Positions 48,396 through 58,529 of a DNA stretch of 64,000 bases are shown here, piece by piece. The DNA comes from Siphonodentalium dalli (taxonomy: Eukaryota > Mollusca > Scaphopoda > Gadilida > Siphonodentaliidae). The stretch is from the NCBI GenBank assembly GCA_032622095.1, contig CP136062.1, forward strand, positions 142,680,351 through 142,744,350, read 5' to 3'. How positions within the stretch are numbered: the first letter of the stretch is position 1; every line of letters starts with the position of its first letter. The position numbers and the translations under genes are program-made. Under the pieces are notes generated by a model. That model saw only the letters and a list, made by a program, of their open reading frames with translations. It did not search any database and was not told the origin of the DNA.

Positions 48396-49466
48396 TTAAA
48401 AATCAGACACCTGCGTAACAGCTGTCATGTCTTCTCTGTAGTCTTTTACTCCACTGCATGGTCGGCACATGAATATACGCCGGAAAGCGTTCTTGAACGT
48501 ACGGTTGAAGAAGTAATACAGGAACGGATTCATCATCGAATTCAAGTAGCCAAGCCATAGCACAATTTTCCAGGGCAATTCCGGAATTTTATATCCTAAC
48601 AACGGGTCAATTATGTTTATAAAAAAGAAAGGAAACCAACACACACAGAAGCATCCCATGATGATTCCCAGAGTTTTTGCTGCTTTAGTCTCTTGACGGA
48701 ATTTTCCTTTATGTTTCTCATGGTGCGCAGCTTGCTCCAAGCTGCGAATTTGTATTGCCGTCGCTCGGGCCACTTTGTATATCTTCATATTGCAAATTAT
48801 CATGAATATTGTTGGGATATAGAACGCTATTGCCGAGCAAATTATAGAGTATGGTATGTTGACGACGAACACACAGACATTTGCTTCTGGTGGGAATGCA
48901 CAGTTATAGAAATCTTCTATCCCAAACAAGTTCCACTTGTTCATAATTGGCAAGAACGAGATGAATATTGGAGTTACCCAGCAGAAGGTTAACATCACTC
49001 CCACTATTTTGTGGTTCATGCGTTCGTGATAAAATGGACGACATATGGCAAGGTAGCGATCGATGGCAAGACATGACAGATGCATGATTGAGTTTGTGGT
49101 GGACATGACGTCCAGACTGGCGGAAATTAAGCACCAAGTTTCACCGAGGAGCCATTCCCCGGCGGTAAGTTCCGAGTATATGGCAAAAGGCATGACGAGA
49201 AATGCCACCATGAAATCCGCACATGCTAAAGACACAATGAAGAAGTTCGTGGTCGTCCGAAGTCGCCGATGAATAAGGACGGCTATTATTACAATACTGT
49301 TTCCAAATATAGTGACCAATGGGAACATGAGAAGCAGCACACCGAGAACATGTCGAAAAGAAGCAAAGTCCTCGTTGTGACTGGAAGGTTCTGGTTGCGG
49401 TCCCAAGATGGTTTCACACAGCGACGGGGCAGCATTACTACTGTCATTTCCGTTGCTAGTATTCAT
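48396..49466 (-). CDS. 5-HT4-like serotonin receptor (class A GPCR)
   Basis: 356-codon intact frame encoding a seven-helix aminergic receptor, expected at the plasma membrane coupling to Gs. Helices lie near residues 38-62 (GN at 55-56), 74-97 (D84), 110-134, 153-174 (W163), 198-226 (P218), 263-287 and 299-321. Ligand and switch residues are present: D119 (3.32), DRY 136-138, S211 (5.43), A214 (5.46), CWFPFF with W277 (6.48), N284 (6.55), W304, Y307 and NPFLY 313-317. The TM4-ECL2 FISFLPIM..W..GI, TM5 AFYIP, and TM6-7 ETKAAKTLGIIMGCFCVCW...IIDP stretches are the 5-HT4 signature. NTS and NDS sites near the N-terminus suit glycosylation. C334/C337 could be palmitoylated. The tail ends SDF, a class I PDZ-type ligand. 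ECL2 cysteine is C189 or C198. Vertebrate 5-HT4 coding sequence has introns; here it is one exon. A TAAR- or beta-adrenergic-like relative is less likely. Confidence 0.85.
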   Translation of the reverse strand: MNTSNGNDSSNAAPSLCETILGPQPEPSSHNEDFASFRHVLGVLLLMFPLVTIFGNSIVIIAVLIHRRLRTTTNFFIVSLACADFMVAFLVMPFAIYSELTAGEWLLGETWCLISASLDVMSTTNSIMHLSCLAIDRYLAICRPFYHERMNHKIVGVMLTFCWVTPIFISFLPIMNKWNLFGIEDFYNCAFPPEANVCVFVVNIPYSIICSAIAFYIPTIFMIICNMKIYKVARATAIQIRSLEQAAHHEKHKGKFRQETKAAKTLGIIMGCFCVCWFPFFFINIIDPLLGYKIPELPWKIVLWLGYLNSMMNPFLYYFFNRTFKNAFRRIFMCRPCSGVKDYREDMTAVTQVSDF

Positions 49467-49517
49467 GGTGTCAAACTATATATCCAGAGAAATTTCAAAC
49501 AAATTGTTCAAATGGAA

Positions 49518-49544
49518 TTAGCCGCAATCAGCAAAAACAACCAT
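49518..49544 (-). CDS. Possible 8-codon upstream ORF of the receptor
   Basis: On the minus strand an ATG at 49544 opens a frame of eight codons and a stop, about 50 bases before the receptor ATG, in a different position from the main frame. If the 5' leader includes this exon, it could dampen translation. Short enough to occur by chance. Confidence 0.3.
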   Translation of the reverse strand: MVVFADCG

Positions 49545-49606
49545 AGTTCCTTCTGCTTGGTCCAATGATTGCTTGTTGTGGTTATCGTGTCAACCGATTC
49601 TTCTAC

Positions 49607-49624
49607 CTGAAAGTAGAGAAGAGT
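49607..49624 (-). promoter_or_regulatory. Candidate splice acceptor in the receptor 5' leader
   Basis: Minus strand reads CTCTTCTCTACTTTCAG then GTAGAAG: a pyrimidine tract with CAG, 140 bases upstream of the start codon. It suggests a 5'-UTR intron with the coding exon beginning at 49606. Confidence 0.45.
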
Positions 49625-49708
49625 TTAATTTTAACAATTATTCACAAGAACACGTTCATGCGAGTAGAGAAATACCGCATTGATAAATGTTCGTATATAT
49701 ATATATTA

Positions 49709-49910
49709 ATTCCCTAAATAATCGACTCCTTAACCACATCAGAATTATGGATAGCTTTTCAGGATTTATTCGGGAATATGGCTTGTTTGCATTCATCGAA
49801 AAGTTCTCGATGAGAGCTTTCCGATGAATGGCAACAAGCCATATTCCGACTAAATCCTGAAAAGTTACCCATAATTCTGCTGTGGTTAAGGAGTCGATTA
49901 TTTAGGGCAT
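49709..49910. mobile_element. Palindromic MITE, ~95-bp arms
   Basis: CCCTAAATAATCGACTCCTT at 49712 and its reverse complement ending at 49907 enclose a near-complete palindrome with axis near 49808 (TCATCGAAAAGTTCTCGATGA-like loop). Flanking TA at 49707-49708 and 49911-49912 may be a TA target duplication. Confidence 0.85.
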
Positions 49911-49983
49911 TACTGTATAGTTCCATGCTCGACAGTATACTGATACGATACGCCAGTCGTTTCACCCAACACGCGTCACTGTT

Positions 49984-50293
49984 GCTGAAGGGGTCACTCT
50001 CACCTATAAAGTGCTGAAGGCTACACAGGTTTTGAAAATCTGATGAAGGCTACACAGGGTTTGTTATCGGCACTAACGCAGTTACTTCAACTGTGTTCCA
50101 GAAAGTCTGGCGCGGCGGCGCCCATCAACCGTTTGTTGTCGGTTCATTTTAATGTTCATTGAACGTAGATAACAGAGTCGAAAACTAAACATCATTTTGA
50201 ACAAGATTTCAAAACCTCTGTATCCTTCAGCAGATTTCCAAGACATGTGTATACCCTTCAGCCTTGTTTTGTGGTGAGAGTGACCCCTTCATG
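49984..50293. mobile_element. MITE with perfect 9-bp target duplication
   Basis: TGAAGGGGTCACTCTCACC at the left and its reverse complement at the right, flanked by GTCACTGTT at 49975-49983 and 50294-50302. A 9-bp duplication is typical of Mutator-like elements (8 bp would also allow hAT). Inside, GAAGGCTACACAGG occurs twice. Non-coding. Confidence 0.88.
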
Positions 50294-50383
50294 GTCACTG
50301 TTATATACACACGCATGTAGTACTTATCGTGCTAAGATCTTATAACCATGATGTATGACACATCAAACTAGTTTTCGTGATTT

Positions 50384-50937
50384 ATTATACACCCCCCGCA
50401 ACAAAGTTGTGTGGGGGGGGGGTATACTGGAATCAGCTTGTCCGTCCGTCCGTGGACAGAAATTTGTCCGGAGTTTTTCTCAGTCGTTTTTTGATAATTT
50501 TCCATGGGAACTGCGATTATGATGTCAGTTGGACTTTTTTGGGTGGAGTTACACCTCTTTTTCGACTTAGAAAATGTTTGCAACATGCATAATTTTGTCC
50601 GAGCTTTTATTCCTACATTTTAAGGTCAATGTTTTTGAAACTTGGCACAGACATTTAGTATCATTGGAACCTGTGCACTTGCTATTATGACAACTTTTTC
50701 GACTTAGAAAATTTTCGCAATATGCATAATTTTGTCTGAGCTTTTATTCCTACATTTTTCTGTTAATAGGTTTATGTTTAGCATTAGGGACTAGGGTTGT
50801 GCACCTGCACTGGGAATCTGTTATTTTATTAGTTTAACTTAATGTTTACTGACATGTGAAACATCTTAGTGTTTTAAAAATACGGGGGGGGGGTATCGTT
50901 AGCCCCATTGGGACAGTCACACCTCTAGTTAAAATAA
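50384..50937 (+). mobile_element. Dispersed repeat with C/G-run ends
   Basis: Begins TATACACCCCCCGCAACAAA with an immediate G-rich hairpin partner (GGGGGGGGTATACTGG) and ends ACGGGGGGGGGTATCGTTAG then CACACCTCTAGTT. Internal CGTCCGTCCGTGGACAGAAA and a duplicated TTTTCGACTTAGAAAATKTT.CAA block about 120 bp apart. I know similar repeats from marine invertebrates but cannot assign a class. Confidence 0.65.
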
Positions 50938-51280
50938 ACACATTGGGTAGTATTCGCTTTGAGCTGACGTGATTTAAGTTTAAAAAAGAGAATAGCGGAC
51001 AAACTTGCCCAAAGTAGTCATTATCGTAAACTTTATTATTAAGTAGGATGAAAATAGTGTCATTTTGATAAGGGTATTATATGCAGACCTGTGACTCTCA
51101 GTGGAAGTCATTACCGTATGTTTATCGGACATTCGTTCGTCCCGAATAAGGAAGTAAATATTTTCATTTGTGTGTTCGCTGAAATGGTACAGTTGGTGTG
51201 GTTCGAATTTTCGACAACTTTAAATAGTTAATCGAAGCTTGTTGATTTGGTTTGTTACGTACAAAACACGGTGATTGAAC

Positions 51281-52659
51281 ATGCCGGGGACATGTCTCTA
51301 TTCCGAAGGTTCGCTATTCCAAAGGTTCACTATTCCGAAGGTTCTCTATTCCGGAGGTTCTCTATTCCGAAGGTTTACTATTCAGAAGGTTCGCTTTTCC
51401 GAAGATCTCTATTCCGAAGGTTCGCTATTCCGATGGTTTTTGTTATTTAAAGGTTAATTCTACATTCTATAGTATTCAGAATGTTCTTTATCACGACGAC
51501 TCTTTTTTATGAAGGAAATAACTTAAAACATTAAAACAATAAATGTGATTCCTTTTTCGTGGGTTTTCTTGAGATTTAATGTCATTACATATGATGACGT
51601 TATACCTTAATAATCTTAGAGGCAAGTATACACCAACTAAAAGCGCATTATAACGCTTAATGAATACGGGAGCGCCATAACATACTGCGCACAGAATATC
51701 GCTGAATAGACGGGTATGCAATGAACTTAACTGCAATTGTGACTTTGTATTGACTTTGAACGCCCACTTAATTTTCGATTCACCGATATTTTTTTATATT
51801 GCCTTGATATACGGTTTTAATAACAATCTATCAGCTGAATCTATGCCATAAAATATGATTAAAGTACTATAATTCATCACCATTTGAGAATCGTCTGTGT
51901 CTCAGAAGGTGCCCATATAGAGTAATAGAAAATAGCTGAAATCATAAAAAGATCCCCCGTTATGGCTCCCACAATGCAATAGAATTCAAACTAAAATGTA
52001 TTCTCAATGGAATGGGAATAACTCCATCTTTAAAATATAGAGTTATTCCCCTCCATTGAAATTAAATCACTTTGCGCAACAAAACCAGATGAAACTTAAG
52101 CACAAAAACACGTCAGTAACTCAATAAAAACAACATGTTCACAGTTTATTACACCGGATAAGTTGATAATACAATGTTTTTGGAGCTTCCTGTTTCAACT
52201 GGTATATAATATGGCATATATTTTATATATGTGATCTGGGAGTTCGAAAATTAAGTGGGCCCTTATTGTTGATGTTTCTTTCAAATAAAAATTGCCAGTT
52301 CGGACAGACTGTATAGATACATGTAGTTTATTTCAGTCAACGTGTTTTCAACTTTCCATAATAAACGATAAACTGATACTGTCTTATTGCTATTAATAAC
52401 CGACATATGGGACAATTTGGGAATTAATATGGGGGTGTATACATGTATTATATGTGAATATTTTTGGTTTTTGTGGGGGGGGGGGCGTGCAAATTTAATT
52501 AATTTCTGGTTAAATAGGCCCAGAATAGAAAACCATCGGAATAGCGAACCTTCGGAATAGTGAACCTTCGGAATAGAGAACCTTCGGAATAATGAACCTT
52601 TGGAATAACGAACCTTCGGAATAATGAACCTTCGGAATAGAGAACCCTACCCGAACATG
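51281..52659. mobile_element. FB-D: foldback element with 16-bp repeat arms
   Basis: The left arm (51298-51440) holds about nine units of CTATTCCGAAGGTTCG with 16-bp period. The right arm (52536-52650) holds about seven in reverse complement. Short terminal symmetry (CATG..GGG....TCTCTATTCCG) lies outside the arrays. The 1.1-kb interior contains a second inverted pair, GCCCACTTAATTTTCGA at 51764 facing 52245-52261, and a central hairpin GGGAATAACTC/GAGTTATTCCC at about 52013-52050. No ORF of note. The 16-bp period gives 16-residue peptide repeats, an artefact. Confidence 0.85.
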
Positions 52660-54023
52660 CCATGTTTGTGATTAACTGAAAATGTAAATCAGAAGTCGCG
52701 GGGGCTGAATATATGATGTTGAACACGAACACTTCCTATTCTGCGAATAGAAAAATCTAATTTCCGTCCAGGATAATCTTCGAATCCAATTATTGCTGCC
52801 GACATACAATATTCTCATTTCCTCGGTGTATGTGTACGCATCTGTGCGCGATTTCAGACTCCCATTACATCAGGGATATCGTAAGCTTAAGCCTGAAGCC
52901 ACGACAATGGACAAGCTCTCACACCGTTGCATTCGTTCCATGCACGCTTATGATATACCAAAGTTCTGTGAGTTTGGTAGATTCGGGAAAACGATTGTTC
53001 AATGCTAATTTAATACGACTCAAAATACAAACGCTGCAATGGTCGATTTGGAATGTGGCCGTCGATTAAAGTTATCAGAATCTCTACATTTCAGTGGTCT
53101 GAACTCGGTGCTCGAATCACGTGTTGGTGGTCTACCAATCACAAAGACACAAGAACATGGATTCGAATACACCGATTATTCCAACACCGAAACAGGTATG
53201 CGAACAACGTGACGTATTGTTCGCATGTTGCAGTTATCATTCCAAATACACGGAACGTGAGAATTTCAAACCAGGAGCGTGACCGTCACGATGTCATGGT
53301 CTGTTCTCAGTGAAAATCACGCCTCGTTTCATGGACGCCGAATAAGTCGGCGTGGAGTTGTGTACATGTATATTATAGAATCAGAGTTATTGTGTGTTTG
53401 CGAGCGGAAAAGAGAAGCAAGATGGGGTCCGTGCTGATTATTCCAACACTAAGAACAAATCAAGAACAGACCAGGAACGAGGTTAGGATTCTCACTCGTC
53501 AGTTTTCTTGGAATGAGAACCCTACCAGCGAGCATGATGTCAACTGTGTTCCCGGGCAAGCTCGCAGTATTCGAATTGCCGCGAATAACCATGCATCATT
53601 ATCAACGGTTCGGCCATTTCCGCTTCCGAATGGAAATAACCTCTCTCATAATAAGACATAATATTCGCGTAATTCTACAACACACGCCCCTGGTAATAAG
53701 GTAATGAATGACCTTGTCTTGTTATTATAATATAGCGCAATTTGGGAGAATGCAGAGGTTTGTAACAGATAAATAAATAAATAGTTAAATAAATAGCAAT
53801 AACTGAATAGTCATAAATAACCAAAAAAATAAATAATTAGTTCCAGTTCAACAGACGAATTTCCAGGTAGTATCCCCTAGTTAATCACGTGATTGAATTA
53901 GTCCGGCAGATATCGTGTCTATTTATGGAAGAAGTTATTTCCATGATAAAGCGGAAATGGCAGAGTCGTTAAGATTGACATTGGGTTGGAATACACGCAT
54001 ATATACGAGATTGTCACGGGATA
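52660..54023. other. Unassigned intergenic sequence
   Basis: Frames at 52793-53313 and 53392-53704 overlap in several registers and show no domain. 53765-53835 is an AAATAAAT-rich tract. Confidence 0.45.
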
Positions 54024-54027
54024 TGAA

Positions 54028-54490
54028 CCATTTCAGTGCCAGGTCCGAGTTTTGTATCAACCCATATACCCTGTGCCAATGCATTATCTTATATATGCGA
54101 GTCGACCATAGGTCGCCTCGCACATATAAGAGAATGCATTGGCCTAACAATTTTTCATCATTTGTTATTATTTTTTACAATTTTTTACAATTTTAATAAT
54201 TTTTTCTTATATTCTTTAACATACTTATTTTGTAGGTTTAGTGCCAGGGAATCTTACGTTTTTCACGGGCATCAAAATTATTACTATGAATATTTGGTGA
54301 TAGTTTTGAGTTATAACATGCCCCTAAGGTTTTATCCAGTTTGTTTTTAAATTCGCTATAGCATGCTTAAGCTTACCCAAACAAAATTTCAACCCAAACA
54401 AAATCTAAAAAACAAATTTTTATTTTTTTAGGGCCGATTTTACATACCGTAAATTAGGGCCGATGAGATCGGCCCCTGGCACTGAAAGGG
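54028..54490. mobile_element. piggyBac-like MITE
   Basis: Right end CCTGGCACTGAAAGGG followed by TTAA (54491-54494). Left end CATTTCAGTGCCAGG preceded by TGAA (54024-54027), one change from TTAA. TTAA plus a CCCTTT terminus is the piggyBac pattern. The interior includes 54068-54222, homologous to part of the MITE at 3999-4447, with the 67-bp hairpin at 54076-54142. Non-coding. Confidence 0.8.
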
Positions 54491-54494
54491 TTAA

Positions 54495-55375
54495 TACCAT
54501 AGATCACTTTAATATTATGGGATAACATTAAATTTGCAACACACGGAATACCGGTATATGTTACGATCGTTCCTTCCACACTAAACATGAGCGAATTGAA
54601 ATTCACTCAGTTTAATAGGTGCTTTAGGGTGGTTCTGGGAGTTTTAACTTCATGCTTCAATAAAAAGCCACATCAATCAATCCGAAATGTGTCCCCGATT
54701 ATTGTGAAATTAAATAGAGCCAGTTTGTTAGGGAACCAATTTCCGACCAGAGAACTCCCCGGGGAGTTTTGATTTAACATTGCAGGTCTGGATTGAAAGT
54801 TTGAAATTGGTAGAATAGATCATTGAAGAGCACAACTGATGTAGCTCAGTACACGATTTATCGGGTTATAGGGGTCTGAAAAAAATATAGAAAAATAAGT
54901 ATCTGGACAGCATAACAACCAATGTAGTCTGTGATAAATGTGTGACATTGCTGGTTTGAAGGTTTAATCATTTTACAAAAATGGGAAAGTTAAAAAAATT
55001 TTTTTTTGGATACGTAACCTGATTTTCGTATTCAGTGGAGGCTATGTGTGTTTCGTTAGAGGAAATATCCCGATTCCCCTCCCCTGATTTCTGTCATCTG
55101 CGCTTGCAAAAACTTTACAAACACGAATAATGATACATTGCAATAAATTAATTTTCATAATGAAGAACGAAGACAAAATAATGCTAAATTCCGTGCAACA
55201 TGATCCGGGTTATTCTTCCGAAGGGGCACAAATCGATATATGGGGAAATTTATCGAAAATTTGTGTTTACACAGTATAACCAAGAAACATGCACTTAATT
55301 ACGTATAATATACGCTTGTTGAATGGTGTACATGTGTGCATTATTATGTTTATTTTATTTTGTAACTTATCGTGT
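54495..55375. other. Unassigned intergenic sequence
   Basis: AT-rich, T-run near 55000. No feature recognised. Confidence 0.5.
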
Positions 55376-55440
55376 GCAGTGAAACCTCTCCAAACCGGAC
55401 CCTCTACAATCCGAACCCCTCTCCATTCCGAACGAATTGT
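55376..55440 (+). repeat. Possible pogo/Tigger-type terminal repeat
   Basis: CAGTGAAACCTCTCCAAACC then GGACCCTCTACAATCCGAAC and CCATTCCGAACG. The CAGT-AACCTC start with repeated CCGAAC resembles Tigger/pogo inverted ends. No partner end was found downstream, so it would be a solo remnant. Confidence 0.4.
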
Positions 55441-56061
55441 TACGTTTGACTTCATCGATGTAAGGTATGTTTGTAAAGATGTCTTTATTTGAGTTACTGG
55501 ATAGGGATTTGGGGTTTTTTATTATCAAAACACGTCACAGGTAGAGTGTCCCATATAGACTGCTCAACGTTTTCAAAAACATTCTCGAGAAGTGTCTACA
55601 GTGAAAGTTTTGCTGAATGAAACTTAAGTATACCTTGACATTCCAAATGCGCTCGACTAAGATTGTGTTTTTCTCGAGAACTGATGCCTGAATTTTCTCT
55701 GAACTCCTGCCACAGCATTAATTAGCCATTGCCTATCATATACGTCTTCCATTGGTTGGCATAACTTCTAAATTGACTACTTTTAACTAATTATAGACTA
55801 GCACTTGTATGGAAAACTCTAACTGTTATAGCCCGATGTGCGGTTTACTGACGCCCGCACCAGGGTTTACTGCCCGCAGCGGGGATTATATGATGACCAG
55901 CGTGGTTATGTTATCCAATATGCTACTGTCTGGATCATCGCACAGATTCGGTGTCGGTTACGGTGTTTGATGGTTTGATGTATTGGGAGTCTATTGTAGT
56001 TCAGTCGTTAGTCCATATTACTACGTTATCAATTTTACGAGTGAAGGAAACACCGCGCATA
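55441..56061. other. Unassigned intergenic sequence
   Basis: Nothing recognised. Confidence 0.5.
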
Positions 56062-56468
56062 TATAGTTAATTTCAGACTACAGAAAGTAGAAACCACGGA
56101 AAGCGACTGACAAACTTTCCCAGATACACAATCTGTTATATTCGCTTTGTCACAGATATGGAACACAATTGGTTTTGATAAAAACCAAATCATCAAAAGC
56201 AATTTTAGTTTTGGAACCCAATTGGTTTTTATCAAAACCAAATCATCAAAACCAATTATTTTATTTTGACGATTTGGTTTTGATCAAAACCACATATTTT
56301 TGGTTTTGATCAGAATCAAATTGGGTTCCATATCTGTGATAAGGTTCAAAACCCATTTTGGTTTCGTGTGAAATCAAATGTTTTAAGAGTGTATGGATAA
56401 TTTCAGACCACTGAACGTAGACACCCCGAAAGCGACTGACAAACTTTCCCAGATACACAATCTGGTTA
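56062..56468 (+). repeat. Direct repeat pair around a palindromic insert
   Basis: 56062-56138 and 56391-56468 share TAATTTCAGAC, GTAGA, GAAAGCGACTGACAAACTTT and CCCAGATACACAATCTG. The intervening sequence is mostly the palindromic element at 56149-56340. Confidence 0.8.
56149..56340. mobile_element. Small palindromic element rich in TTGGTTTTGATCAAAACC
   Basis: Ends TCACAGATATGGAAC and GTTCCATATCTGTGA are inverted. Inside, TTGGTTTTGAT and ATCAAAACCAA alternate several times in both orientations, giving nested hairpins. Confidence 0.8.
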
Positions 56469-56712
56469 TCTTTAAGCCTTGAAATAGTGTGCCTTACATT
56501 TGCAGAATGAGGCCCACAGAGTGTGAATTTAGTGACGCTATCCCGCATATCGGGTTAGCGTCACCAAATTCACCCACTGGGAACCTCATTCTGCTGCGGC
56601 TTAAGCAGAATGAGATCCCCAGAGGGTGAATTTGGTTATGCTAGCCCGATGTTCAGTGTAGCAACTCTAAGTTCACCCTCTGGGGACCTCATGCACACTG
56701 TTTCAAGGCTTG
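56468..56712. other. Two hairpins inside an outer stem (three-way junction)
   Basis: Outer stem: AAGCCTTGAAATAGTGTGC at about 56468-56486 faces GCACACTGTTTCAAGGCTT at about 56694-56712. Inside, hairpin 1 (about 56501-56597) pairs GCAGAATGAGG with CCTCATTCTGC and GTGACGCTA with TAGCGTCAC. Hairpin 2 (about 56605-56690) pairs CCCCAGAGGGTGAA with TTCACCCTCTGGGG. The two hairpins are themselves related in sequence. Confidence 0.85.
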
Positions 56713-58529
56713 GCTAACTCCACTTTGCGTGGAGCATAAATCCGCGCTTATCAAGATTCGAACCAGCTTCGCAATCACTGATTATATTGACCTAATTGAC
56801 ATTGGACGTCACACACAGAGCCATGGCACTGGAGGGCCCACGATGTTTGGTGAGCCATTACAATGTTTGGCGATGCAGCACAAATTACATCAGACATGAC
56901 ATTCTCTGACCACTCGGGACAGAAGACGTGATGTGTCCCATACGTGGCTCATTTACTCATTTCCGGATGGTCGTCAATGGAAGACAAACGAGGATACAAT
57001 AATTGAGGGATCTCCGATTGTCGTAACGGTATCGGAACCGTTCAAACAAATTGTTGACAGAATCCTGCGGGCGTCATCTGTTCAACCGTTATTCATGTAC
57101 TGAATGTATTGTGAGTAATTAGCGATGTGTTAAAAGCTCCCCCAGTGTCACAATCCTCCCACGCTGCATGTTCAAACACCAAGCTTGTGCAAGGTTTCCT
57201 GCTGATTCATGGAAGAAGAAAAAAACACGAAAAAGCGCGATCCTTTTCATACACAACATTAACCGATCACTGCGCTATCTTCAACCAGTCTTCATGTTAT
57301 AATTGTCTCGAATATGTTTTTAATTTCAACATAGTTAGTTAACAAATGCACATACATATATAACTTCATTGTACGTAGCGGGTTTGGGTACGGTCACTTA
57401 AGTGAACCTCTTCTCACGAAAAACGCAATACACGCATGCAGGTACACGACATACAAAGAAAACAATAAAAACTTGCAAAATAAAATATACAACACGAGTA
57501 TGACGATTTTGTGTTGACGCAAATAAGTATGGAAACTAATGTGAGAACATTTTGTCTATGAGATAATTTTTCATTATATAACAACAAAACTACGTTAAAA
57601 TCAAACGAAATTATGGTGTAGACTGTCTAACTCTCGCCTATTAGGCCAGTGGTATTTTAGATTAATTCAAACAGACGAAAATCGCGACTGATATGAATAT
57701 CTGAAAGTCGATCAACGACTCTACAGCAGCGACTCACCAGCATCCTGACAACAATTAAAGGTTCACTAAACAGAGCGAACATATAATGCATGATGCCAAC
57801 AAGACTTTGAATCGAATTCTAATAGGCGTGTTTGTCTAGAATATCTAGAAATGTTTCATACCACGCAGCAGTATAAAGTGTTAATCTTCTCATATTGTGT
57901 ACAGAGTGACATTTTTGTAATGTAGGACACAGGACACGTATTTTCCTTCGGGAGTGAATATACAAACGATTATTATGTTTATTTGTAGCGAATAGCGCAC
58001 TTTTGACAAGAACAGATGCAATTGCATATGACCGCTGACATGGAAATGTCAATATATAACCGCAATCTCTCTTTAGCCCCGATTAAGTTTCTTTTGCTAT
58101 CTAATCATGCACGCATTGGTTGGATCAAATATACTTTTTCACATATGGTCAAGTATTAAAGTGATCTGTAAAACTCGATCTGATGTGCCTCACATCGAAT
58201 AAACTTGCTCAACGCGTGTATTTCAATTTTGTTTTATCAAAATTGCCAGAACACGACGGCATCCTTTCATATTAATGAAATAAAGTAAATCTCATTGACG
58301 AAACAATTCTAGTTTGTTTTTCGGCGATATCTTCGGGACGTAAGACTGACTGTATATGTTTACAATTATGTGTAGTTCAGACATCGTATTTTCTACGAAA
58401 GGACACAGCCGATGTTGTTAAATATTTTGACTATAATAATATAATCGAGCTTTCTTCAAAACATAAAATATCAGTTTGAAGTAATGAAATAATAACTTAA
58501 TATGTATTTATGTGCATTGCAAAAACTAT
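56713..58529. other. Unassigned intergenic sequence
   Basis: 1.8 kb with no recognised gene or repeat. Confidence 0.45.

Noticed and set aside
53392..53704. Overlapping frames of 89 and 63 codons
   Set aside because: No recognisable motif, splice signals or codon pattern.
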